Shown: piece after piece, positions 44,301 through 51,580 of the stretch
Position numbering within the stretch: the first letter of the stretch is position 1
Layout of the letters: every line of letters begins with the position of its first letter
Assembly (NCBI RefSeq): GCF_041504345.1
Contig: NZ_CP167894.1
Location: 1,922,001 to 1,986,000, forward strand
Direction of reading: 5' to 3'
Length of the DNA: 64,000 nt
Source of the DNA: Vibrio sp. BS-M-Sm-2
GTDB taxonomy: Bacteria > Pseudomonadota > Gammaproteobacteria > Enterobacterales > Vibrionaceae
Notes under the pieces: model-generated
The model's database searches: none
What the model was told of the DNA's origin: nothing
What the model saw: the letters and a program-made list of their open reading frames with translations, nothing else
Program-made: the position numbers and the translations under genes

Positions 44301-46091
44301 TTAAGCGTGAGCAAGTGGTGTTGTTGATTGGCGTAACCATTCCAACGTATCACCTTCAACTAATGGACTGACATCGTTCCATACTTTCTGGTGGTAATCG
44401 TTCAGCCACGCAAGTTCAGGTCGTGTCAGTAAATCGACGTTGATGTTGCGCTTATCGATAGGGCAACGTGTTAGCGATTCAAACGTTAATACGGAGAAGT
44501 CACCTTGAGTTGGTAGCTCAACAACCAATTCTAGGTTCTCGATACGAATACCAAACTCATCAGCACGGTAGTAGCCCGGCTCGTTTGATAACACCATGCC
44601 TTCAACAAGAGGTACGTCGATAAGCTTCTTAGAGATGCTTTGCGGACCTTCATGAACACTTAGGAAGTGACCAACACCATGGCCAGTACCGTGGTCGTAA
44701 TCGAAGCCTTCTGCCCAAAGGTGCTGGCGCGCTAGGATATCCAGTTGGAAACCACGAGTGCCTTGTGGGAAACGAGCTCGTGCGATACCGATATGACCTT
44801 TCAGTGCGAGAGTGAACTGCTGAATCATTTCGTCGCTTGGTTGGCCAATCGCGATAGTACGAGTGATGTCGGTCGTACCATCTAGATACTGGCCGCCTGA
44901 ATCGACTAGGTACAAAGTATTCAGTTCTAACTGACCTGGTTCAGGTTGGTTCTCGTGGTTGTAGTGACACATAGCTGCATTTCCGCCTGCTGCAGAAATC
45001 GTATCAAAACTTAGGTCCATCAGCGTCGGGTCTTGCTCACGGAATGATTGTACTTTGTCAGCCAATACCGCTTCGTTGTGCAGGTTACCTTGCGCGACTT
45101 CGGCATCAATCCAAGATAGGAATTTCGCCATAGCAACGCCATCACGAATATGACACGCTTTCATGCCCGCGATTTCAGTTGCGTTCTTAGCGGCTTTTGG
45201 CATTAGACATGGGTCTGCTGCTTCAATGATATGAGCGCCAGCGTTTTGTAGAACCAGTGTGTACCAAGCATTGCTCGTGCCTGAATCGACAGACACATTA
45301 TTTCCTTCTAGAGACTGAAGACGTGCTTCAAGTTCTGATGGGTGAGAAACGCGAATACCATTACCAACGTGAGCTTCAAAGCCTGCCGGGATGCGTGCTG
45401 GGTCTAGGAAGAAGTCGACGCTTTCATCGGCGTGGATGATCGCGTTGGATAACACAACAGGTAGGCGAGATACGTCCAAGCCACGAATGTTAAGCAACCA
45501 ACATATTGAGTCAAGCTCGGTCAGGATAGCGGCGTCCGCACCTTTTGCTTTTAGTAAGCCAGCGATCTCAGAGCGCTTACTCTCACTTGATTGACCAACG
45601 GCATTTGTTGCCATTAAGCGCACATCAGACACGACAGGCTCAGGGCGATCAGACCAAAGCTCATCAATTGGATTCGAAGAGAGTGTCGTTAGCTCAACTT
45701 TCTCTGCTAGTTTTGCTTGTGCGCCCTTCAACCAAGCTGCGGTGTGCATGCGTGGGTCGAATGCAACCTTACTGCCTTGTGGCAATGAATTGATGATCCA
45801 ATCTAAAGCCGGCTCTTCAATAAGGTGGCGATACTCAAATAACTCCGCTGGTACTTGCTTACGAACCTGAACGGTGTAGCGACCATCAACAAAAATAGCA
45901 GCAGTTTCACGAGTAATAACAGCGGCACCTGCAGAGCCAGTGAAACCTGTTAACCAGTGAAGTCGCTCGTTATGAGTGGGAACGTATTCACCTAGATATT
46001 CGTCTTCGTGTGGAATGACAACGGCATCTAGGTTGTTTGTTTTAAGCCAAGCTCTAACCGCAGCAACGCGTTCAGCAGTGATATTGTGCAT
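44301..46091 (-). CDS. Xaa-Pro aminopeptidase P, M24B family (long, three-domain form)
   Basis: This enzyme removes N-terminal residues preceding proline using two Mn/Zn ions. The 596 residues form two creatinase-like N-terminal domains and a pita-bread catalytic domain. The metal ligands sit in YLVDSGGQYLDGTTDITRT (two Asp), GTGHGVGHFLSVHEGP (His) and LSNEPGYY plus RIENLELVVE (two Glu). It resembles eukaryotic-type APP1 more than the ~440-residue E. coli PepP, so I leave the symbol blank. Probably cytosolic; no signal peptide. Confidence 0.92.
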   Translation of the reverse strand: MHNITAERVAAVRAWLKTNNLDAVVIPHEDEYLGEYVPTHNERLHWLTGFTGSAGAAVITRETAAIFVDGRYTVQVRKQVPAELFEYRHLIEEPALDWIINSLPQGSKVAFDPRMHTAAWLKGAQAKLAEKVELTTLSSNPIDELWSDRPEPVVSDVRLMATNAVGQSSESKRSEIAGLLKAKGADAAILTELDSICWLLNIRGLDVSRLPVVLSNAIIHADESVDFFLDPARIPAGFEAHVGNGIRVSHPSELEARLQSLEGNNVSVDSGTSNAWYTLVLQNAGAHIIEAADPCLMPKAAKNATEIAGMKACHIRDGVAMAKFLSWIDAEVAQGNLHNEAVLADKVQSFREQDPTLMDLSFDTISAAGGNAAMCHYNHENQPEPGQLELNTLYLVDSGGQYLDGTTDITRTIAIGQPSDEMIQQFTLALKGHIGIARARFPQGTRGFQLDILARQHLWAEGFDYDHGTGHGVGHFLSVHEGPQSISKKLIDVPLVEGMVLSNEPGYYRADEFGIRIENLELVVELPTQGDFSVLTFESLTRCPIDKRNINVDLLTRPELAWLNDYHQKVWNDVSPLVEGDTLEWLRQSTTPLAHA

Positions 46092-46158
46092 CTGTCTTTA
46101 TCCTTATTGTTAGGGTCCTTGTTAACACTCACAGTCGATATACCTATGAGGGGACTTA

Positions 46159-47154
46159 TTAGGTCAATAAGCTAGCGCTTTTGTTCGTTTGCTGCAAACG
46201 CTGTACGCCATTTTTATCTAAGGTGCAGAGTTTTTCTTTGATGATATCTCGCAGCCAAGTTAAGGCTGGGTCATTTTCTCTGTCACGGTGCCAAAACAGA
46301 GTGTATGCCATTGGCGGGAATTCCATTGGTAAAGGAACAACCACCAAGTCGAGTTGCTTGGCAACGAGGTAAGTAAAGTGGCTTGGTGCCGTAAACACAA
46401 AGTCGGTGTAGGTGCACAGGCTTGCAGCGCTATTGAAATCTGGAACAGAAATAGCGATATCACGTTGATGGCCAAGATCAGCCAGTTTGTAGTCTAGTAA
46501 CCAACGATCATTACCATCACATCTTACTTGTACATGACGTTGTGCAAGGTAGGTTTCCAGATCCCATTTACCGCTCAGAGCAGGGTGGTTGCGTCTTAAT
46601 ACACACATCTGTGCATCACGGTAGATCTCCTGTTCGCAAATATCATCTGGCGGCAGCATGGTTAAACGCGCGTCGTTGATGTCGATGTCTCTACCTGTGA
46701 GTCCGATATCGAGCTCACCTAGCTGTAATTTCTTAAAGGTTTGCTCAGTCCAAGCGTGGGTGTTGATATTCACTTTAGGGGCTTGTCGAAATATAGCCGG
46801 TAAGAAGTGGGGAAGAATCAGCGGGTACACACTTTCAACAGCCGCAATGTGAAAACTGTGGTCACTGTTGTTGGGAATGAAGGTCTCAGGTTGAGTGATC
46901 AGATCAAGTTGGTTGATCAACGTTTCTAACCGAGGCTTAAGGAAAACAGCTTTCGGTGTTGGTCGTAGGCCATGAGCACTTCGTGTAAAAAGGGGGTCAT
47001 TAAATTGTTCACGAAGCTTGGCTAGCGACTTACTCACCGCTGACTGGCTCAAGCATAATCGATGTGCGGTGCGAGTGACACTCAGCTCTTCCATCAGTAC
47101 CTGCAAGCAAACCAATAGATTGAGGTCGAGGCGTGATAGTTTCTCGATATTCAT
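46159..47154 (-). CDS. LysR-family transcriptional regulator
   Basis: The 331 residues start MNIEKLSRLDLNLLVCLQVL, with a winged helix-turn-helix at about 20-60 (SVTRTAHRLCLSQSAVSKSL) and a substrate-binding effector domain from about 90 on. The ligand is unknown. It is divergent from the Bcr/CflA exporter with 101 bp between starts, so it probably controls that gene. Overall form is NodD/LeuO-like. Confidence 0.9.
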   Translation of the reverse strand: MNIEKLSRLDLNLLVCLQVLMEELSVTRTAHRLCLSQSAVSKSLAKLREQFNDPLFTRSAHGLRPTPKAVFLKPRLETLINQLDLITQPETFIPNNSDHSFHIAAVESVYPLILPHFLPAIFRQAPKVNINTHAWTEQTFKKLQLGELDIGLTGRDIDINDARLTMLPPDDICEQEIYRDAQMCVLRRNHPALSGKWDLETYLAQRHVQVRCDGNDRWLLDYKLADLGHQRDIAISVPDFNSAASLCTYTDFVFTAPSHFTYLVAKQLDLVVVPLPMEFPPMAYTLFWHRDRENDPALTWLRDIIKEKLCTLDKNGVQRLQQTNKSASLLT

Positions 47155-47255
47155 GTGAGTTTCCTATTTGGAATAATGCTAATGAGTATATGCCATTTTT
47201 GTTCATATCTTTAGTTGGTTATTATGCACCTAAATTAACTCATTCGGAGAATCTT

Positions 47256-48455
47256 GTGCCTTCTAACGCGCTTCCAACCCCTAGTAAACTGCAGGTTGCT
47301 TTATTGGCAATGCTGGTTCTATTTAGCCCTTTGGCTATAGATATTTATCTTCCAGCTCTGCCACAAATTTCAACAGCGTTTCACGTGGAACACGCATTAG
47401 CACAAGATACGATTACTTGGTTTTTATTCGCCATGGGTGTCGGGCAATTATTTGCAGGTCCTTTGGCTGATAAGTTAGGACGTCGAACCGTTGCATTGGG
47501 AGGTGTTAGTATCTATGCATTGAGTGCTTGCTTGGCGTGGGCAGCTCAATCGATTGATATGATGCTAATAGCTCGGCTGCTACAAGGCTTAGGAGCTTGT
47601 GCGACTTCTGTAGCAGCCTTTGCGACGGTTCGCGATCTATTTGGCCCGGAGAAAAGTGGCCGTATGATCAGTTACCTTAACGGTGCAATTTGCTTTATTC
47701 CTGCGCTGGCACCGATTCTGGGTGCTTGGTTAACTCATCAATTTGGTTGGCGTTCGAACTTTAGTTTTATGGCAGGCTTCGCAGTCGTTGTTGGCACTAT
47801 CCTATTCTTCCAAATGAAAGAGTCCAACCCTGCGACAGAAAAGGTTGCGGTGTTCAAGCTTGAGCGATACTGGTCAGTATTGAAAACACCATCATTCCTT
47901 TTCCACGCAACCTTGTGTCTGATGGCGATGGCGGTCATCCTAGCTTATGTAACCTCGGCACCGGTTGTGTTGATGGAGAATCTAGGCTTGACCATGAAAG
48001 AGTTTACTTTCTGGTTTGGTGTTAATGCAGCCATCAACATCGTAGCTGCGTTTACAGCACCTAAATTTATGGACCGTTTTGGTACCTATAAAGCACTGGT
48101 CGTTGGTATCTCAACGCTAGGTTTAGCGGGCGTGATTATGTTAGTGCTTGCAGAACACGCTAGCCCAATCGCATTCATGCTGCCAATCTTCTTATCTTCA
48201 GTGGGCTTTGCTTGGATTCTCGGTGCCGCAGCTGGTAAGGCGCTTGAACCTTTTGGTGATCGTGCGGGTACCGCAGCTGCGTTGCTTGGCTTGTTCCAGA
48301 TGAGCGGTTCAGGATTACTTGTTGGTACCATGCAGCGTCTTGATTTAACGTCGCAAGTGATGATTGCGCTGCAAATGTTCCTTATTGTTCCGGCATTATT
48401 AGTGCTTGCGAGCAAAGCAGGTAAGTCGTGGCACACGACGTTTGCCAAGGCGTAA
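47256..48455 (+). CDS. Bcr/CflA-family multidrug efflux MFS transporter
   Basis: The ~399-residue inner-membrane transporter has 12 predicted segments and family motifs: LLAMLVLFSPLAIDIYLPAL, MGVGQLFAGPLADKLGRRTV (MFS loop 2-3) and LLQGLGACATSVAAFATVRD. By family it exports drugs such as bicyclomycin or chloramphenicol; the substrate is unknown. The chosen start is GTG 47256 behind CGGAGA, because the longer frame overlaps the regulator and lacks a site. A parS site lies in codons about 41-46. Confidence 0.9.
   Translation: MPSNALPTPSKLQVALLAMLVLFSPLAIDIYLPALPQISTAFHVEHALAQDTITWFLFAMGVGQLFAGPLADKLGRRTVALGGVSIYALSACLAWAAQSIDMMLIARLLQGLGACATSVAAFATVRDLFGPEKSGRMISYLNGAICFIPALAPILGAWLTHQFGWRSNFSFMAGFAVVVGTILFFQMKESNPATEKVAVFKLERYWSVLKTPSFLFHATLCLMAMAVILAYVTSAPVVLMENLGLTMKEFTFWFGVNAAINIVAAFTAPKFMDRFGTYKALVVGISTLGLAGVIMLVLAEHASPIAFMLPIFLSSVGFAWILGAAAGKALEPFGDRAGTAAALLGLFQMSGSGLLVGTMQRLDLTSQVMIALQMFLIVPALLVLASKAGKSWHTTFAKA
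47377..47392 (+). other. parS site 3 (inside the MFS gene)
   Basis: CGTTTCACGTGGAACA matches site 1 except for the first base. It lies in the 5' part of the Bcr/CflA gene, coding and in frame, 3.2 kb from site 2. Confidence 0.82.
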
Positions 48456-48464
48456 GTCTCAAGG

Positions 48465-48521
48465 GTGACAAAATATACAAATGGCGGTTTGCGAAACGTT
48501 AAAACATGGTATATTTGTCAC
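48465..48521 (+). promoter_or_regulatory. Inverted repeat before the 93-residue gene
   Basis: GTGACAAAATATAC (48465-48478) and GTATATTTGTCAC (48509-48521) are inverted, with one extra A on the left arm and a 30-bp spacer. It starts just after the MFS stop and ends 36 bp before the next gene. It may be a terminator, an operator or part of the downstream promoter (TATATT-type -10). I cannot tell which. Confidence 0.45.
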
Positions 48522-48557
48522 TCATTGAAACGTTAGTCCCCAACGGAAAATACTGTA

Positions 48558-48839
48558 ATGTCATTAACAACCTACGAAATGGCGCGCGTCTTAGAACAAA
48601 TGGAAGATGCACCTGAAAAGGTCATGTTTGGTAAACTGCTTAAAGAGCTAGGCAACCAAAGTGAAGAGCGTATTCGCAGTGCGGCAAAACAAGTTCCAAT
48701 CGATACTTTACGAGACATCATTTACCAATTTCAGCGTGTGGTAGAGTCTCGTAAGGGTGAGCAGGTTCAGCTACTAGCAAAAGAGCTAGCCGAGCAAGGT
48801 ATCTCTGCTGAAGAGCTACAAGCTTTTCTGAATAAGTAA
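48558..48839 (+). CDS. Unrecognised 93-residue acidic protein
   Basis: I do not recognise the family. The sequence is all predicted helix: MSLTTYEMARVLEQMEDAPE, GKLLKELGNQSEERIRSAAK, then TLRDIIYQFQRVVESRKGEQ and a C-terminal AKELAEQGISAEELQAFLNK that resembles a short winged or helix-hairpin C-terminus. There is no signal, membrane segment or cysteine. The clean start, inverted repeat and following terminator support a real single gene, probably conserved in vibrios. Confidence 0.7.
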   Translation: MSLTTYEMARVLEQMEDAPEKVMFGKLLKELGNQSEERIRSAAKQVPIDTLRDIIYQFQRVVESRKGEQVQLLAKELAEQGISAEELQAFLNK

Positions 48840-48859
48840 GCTTATCCCAGTTAAAAAGA

Positions 48860-48883
48860 AACCACTCAATTGAGTGGTTTTTT
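48860..48883 (+). terminator. Terminator after the 93-residue gene
   Basis: A 20-bp palindrome with halves AACCACTCAA and TTGAGTGGTT, then TTTT. It could also serve the convergent DoxX gene. Confidence 0.85.
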
Positions 48884-48906
48884 GCGTTTTGGGCCAGTGA
48901 TGAGGA

Positions 48907-49365
48907 CTAGTTGCTAAATTGCTTTTTTAAGATTCTATCCAATGAAAATGGTCCTGGTCCCCACACGACAACGATAAGAATCATTAATCCCCAAAGCTGA
49001 TGATCGTAGAAGCCTTGCGCCCACAATACAGGGTATGACACAACGGCAATGATATTGAAAACGAACAACACCGCAGCCATAGGTCGTGTTAATAAACCGA
49101 GCGCTAAGAACACCGGCAGAATTAACTCAGCGGCGGTACCCATGTAAGCCGCTAATTCCCAAGGTAGCAGTGGCACTTGGTATTCCAACTCAAACAAGTA
49201 AAGCGTGCTATCCCAGGTTGCTATCTTGGTGAGCCCAGAGTTAAAGAAGACCCACGCCACCCATAGGCGGCAAAACAGAAGTAGGACAGGAACAAAAAGT
49301 GCCTGTGATTTCTCAATCAAATTGTCGTATTGAGCCATCATGTTCGTGACTGTGTTGTTATCCAT
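48907..49365 (-). CDS. DoxX-family membrane protein of the bufferin-type operon
   Basis: The 152-residue inner-membrane protein has four hydrophobic segments and the DoxX pattern FCRLWVAWVFFNSGLTKIAT. A longer frame exists, but ATG 49365 (MDNNTVTNMMAQY) behind GGAGACATA is preferred. It starts one base after the upstream DUF2063 stop, so it is coupled. In bufferin-type clusters the DoxX partner is common (BufD-like) and of unclear role; a thiol or redox link is suspected. Confidence 0.88.
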   Translation of the reverse strand: MDNNTVTNMMAQYDNLIEKSQALFVPVLLLFCRLWVAWVFFNSGLTKIATWDSTLYLFELEYQVPLLPWELAAYMGTAAELILPVFLALGLLTRPMAAVLFVFNIIAVVSYPVLWAQGFYDHQLWGLMILIVVVWGPGPFSLDRILKKQFSN

Positions 49366-49366
49366 A

Positions 49367-50134
49367 TTATGTCTCCAATTCGGCATCGATTGAAAAACCT
49401 GAGATGACGTTAAGCGCCATGACAGTATTCAGATGTTGTAGTAGTGAAGGGTCAATCTCAGCGAGCGCTTGATCCGATTGCAATTCAGTTAATAGTTGGT
49501 GGCATTCTTCTGTCAAACAATGACTCTCAACCTGTGAATTCTCAGCTCGGATTAACACCCCAAATTCAGGTTGGTTGATGTCTAACCCGTCGAGCTGTTG
49601 CTGATAAATCGCCTGCTCAAGCGCGATAATCGTGTAACTAGAATGAATCAGTGTTATTGAATCTTTGAGATGAAAGACCAAAGCGCCTTGTCGTTCTTGT
49701 GGTACATCTGCTAGACAAGAAAGAGGTCTCTGGTCGACATGTGCTTGTGACGTACACCTTATCAAACTGTCTTTCTGCCATTCATACAAAGCCACTTCAC
49801 CGAGATAAGGTGCAGCCTCAATAACGGCAGGAAAGGCTTTGATAGTCTGTTCAAAATGTTCACCGTAACCACTCACATCACCAGAAGTAGATGGATAACT
49901 TAAGACATGTTGACGAGCCATCTGTTGGAAGCACTCTTCACCAACCAACATTTCAGTGAGTGGGTAGGTTGCTGCCAGAACTTCGCTCAAGCTGATCACA
50001 AAGTTATTACGGTAAATCTGGATTCGCTGTTCATCGGTAAAATGGTCGCTCACTATGTTGCAGTGCTCACCATTGTTTTGGTAGCGCAGGGCGTTAGCAA
50101 ATTCCAATTGAACATCTGCTAGGGAGTGGCTCAT
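49367..50134 (-). CDS. DUF2063-family partner protein (BufC/HvfC-like)
   Basis: The 255-residue protein begins MSHSLADVQLEFANALRYQN and has the N-terminal DUF2063 pattern IQIYRNNFVISLSEVLAATYPLTEMLVGE, then a longer C-terminal half. By family it is the recognition partner of the DUF692 enzyme in making modified peptides: in related HvfABC/BufABC and TglHI systems it presents the precursor. It overlaps the DUF692 gene by 4 bp. It is often mislabelled as a DNA-binding protein, and I see no support for that. Confidence 0.87.
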   Translation of the reverse strand: MSHSLADVQLEFANALRYQNNGEHCNIVSDHFTDEQRIQIYRNNFVISLSEVLAATYPLTEMLVGEECFQQMARQHVLSYPSTSGDVSGYGEHFEQTIKAFPAVIEAAPYLGEVALYEWQKDSLIRCTSQAHVDQRPLSCLADVPQERQGALVFHLKDSITLIHSSYTIIALEQAIYQQQLDGLDINQPEFGVLIRAENSQVESHCLTEECHQLLTELQSDQALAEIDPSLLQHLNTVMALNVISGFSIDAELET

Positions 50135-50991
50135 GATGCGCGACTCCTTTGGTTGAACTTGTCGTGTTGATACAAGATGTCACTGGCTTTGGTTGCTTCA
50201 GCCAATAAAACTTGTGGCTCTGGGATATCGAGATCCCACTCAATCAAGGTATGGCGCAAACCATGTTGTGCTACCCAGTCAGTGTAGAGTTTCCACACTT
50301 CGTCACAGACAGGTTTACTGTGTGTGTCTATCCAGATCTCACCTTGTTCAAGCTTCTTTTTGGTAAAACCTGCCAAGTGAATCTCTTCCACTTTGTCTGC
50401 AGGTATTCCGCTTAAGTACTCTTCACAACTAAAGCCATGATTAAAAGATGAGACGAAAATATTATTGAAATCGAGCAGTAGGCGACACTCAGTACGCTTT
50501 TGTACCTCAGCCAAAAACTCCCACTCAGGGATGGTTGAATGCTTGAAGGCTAGATAACTCGATGGATTTTCAATCAGCATCGGGCGTTGCAGGCTGTCTT
50601 GAACCTCGATGACATTACGGCAAAAGACTTCTAACGCCTCTTCGGTATAAGGCAGCGGCAGCAAGTCATTGAAGTAATGACCGCCGGTCTGACTCCAGCT
50701 GAGATGATCAGAAACCAAGAAGGGGTCGATATCATCAATCAGATCTTTTAACTGCAGTAAGTGATTTGGGTTGATGCGCTCAACAGAACCGAGAGACAAC
50801 CCAACACCGTGGCAACTTATGCTGTGTGCGTTACGAATTTCTCTGAGTTGTTGGCGTTGCGGTGATTGAGCTAAAAAGTAGTTCTCGCTGTGAACCTCTA
50901 ACCAACTCACTAGAGATGGATTTTGGCTAAAGAAATCTAAGTGCGGTGTTCTAAGGCCAACCCCTGCATTGGGGTGAAGAGTTTGAGTCAC
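50131..50991 (-). CDS. DUF692-family multinuclear iron oxidase (BufB/HvfB-like)
   Basis: The 286-residue TIM barrel belongs to the MbnB/TglH-type family. These enzymes use two or three iron ions and O2 to rewrite cysteines in a precursor peptide. Likely metal-binding regions include EVHSENYF, CHGVGLSLG, VSDHLSWSQTGGHYFND, LIENPSSYL, LLDFNNIFVSSFNHG and HLAGFT. Upstream lies the DUF2282 precursor and downstream its DUF2063 partner, the BufABC order. The product chemistry (thiooxazole rather than oxazolone/thioamide) is inferred from the DUF2282 type of precursor. Confidence 0.9.
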   Translation of the reverse strand: MTQTLHPNAGVGLRTPHLDFFSQNPSLVSWLEVHSENYFLAQSPQRQQLREIRNAHSISCHGVGLSLGSVERINPNHLLQLKDLIDDIDPFLVSDHLSWSQTGGHYFNDLLPLPYTEEALEVFCRNVIEVQDSLQRPMLIENPSSYLAFKHSTIPEWEFLAEVQKRTECRLLLDFNNIFVSSFNHGFSCEEYLSGIPADKVEEIHLAGFTKKKLEQGEIWIDTHSKPVCDEVWKLYTDWVAQHGLRHTLIEWDLDIPEPQVLLAEATKASDILYQHDKFNQRSRAS

Positions 50992-51016
50992 AACGGTTCT
51001 CCTAATTGGAAGTGGA

Positions 51017-51039
51017 GGTGAGCTGAATGTCAGCCCACC
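51017..51039 (-). other. Hairpin between the bufferin precursor and DUF692 genes
   Basis: Read on the minus strand, GGTGGGCTGA and TCAGCTCACC pair over 10 bp (one G-U) around CAT. There is no U run. Such hairpins between an abundant peptide gene and its enzymes often stabilise the first part of the message or limit read-through. Confidence 0.55.
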
Positions 51040-51055
51040 ATACTAAGCAGCTCAA

Positions 51056-51316
51056 TTATGATGATTGGGTGCTACCACCTGATAACTTGCCACATAGTCC
51101 TTTAGGAACGACTACGAATGCATCTGATTGGTTGTCTTCTTTTGCTGTACCTGCACATGAGCTTGTTTTGGTTGCACAATCATTTTGGCCAGCTTTTGCC
51201 ACGCCGTAGCATTTTTCTTTCGCTGCTGCTTCCGCAGGTGCTGATGTAAGAACTGCACCGCCGAACGCTAGTACACTTGTGATTGCAGCTGTAACAGCAA
51301 GATTAGAATTTTTCAT
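51056..51316 (-). CDS. Bufferin-type precursor peptide (DUF2282)
   Basis: The 86-residue precursor starts at ATG 51316 ([20 protein letters not shown]), eight bases after AGAGG; an ATG six bases upstream is too close to that site. A signal peptide probably ends near AEA (about residue 30). The mature part has exactly four cysteines, C36 (EKCYG), C47 (NDCAT), C54 (SSCAG) and C75 (GLCGK), the DUF2282/BufA1 pattern. By family, two cysteines are modified by the DUF692-DUF2063 pair and the exported peptide chelates copper. First gene of a four-gene operon. Confidence 0.9.
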   Translation of the reverse strand: MKNSNLAVTAAITSVLAFGGAVLTSAPAEAAAKEKCYGVAKAGQNDCATKTSSCAGTAKEDNQSDAFVVVPKGLCGKLSGGSTQSS

Positions 51317-51549
51317 AGTCATTCCCTCTAGGACTTAATAGTATTTTTATATCGCAGGTTAATAAGTTGTTAACTTGCTTACTAAAAAGGATAGGAAGAA
51401 CTCGGAAATAATTTCACTGCATTATAAAAAATATCAATATTAATGATGTGTTAGCTATTAAGTTGCTGATTATATGATGTTATTTTTTGATTGTTTTTTC
51501 TTCTTATTATCCTAAACGCAGCCTAGTGTTTAGGTTATAATCAGCTTTT

Positions 51550-51565
51550 ATGTATAAATACCCAG
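51550..51565. promoter_or_regulatory. LexA (SOS) box upstream of uvrD
   Basis: ATGTATAAATACCCAG closely matches the remembered E. coli uvrD SOS box CTGTATATATACCCAG, and the CTGT-N8-ACAG frame is recognisable although the left half is imperfect. It lies 15 bp before the start codon. Confidence 0.7.
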
Positions 51566-51580
51566 TAGTGAGCATATCCA

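Noticed and set aside
47133..47255. Upstream extension of the MFS transporter (41 residues)
   Set aside because: It overlaps the divergent LysR gene, lacks a ribosome site, and the GTG at 47256 has CGGAGA.
49367..50134. Annotation of the DUF2063 protein as a DNA-binding protein
   Set aside because: That label is an old database name; its place in the DUF692 operon supports a peptide-modification partner.
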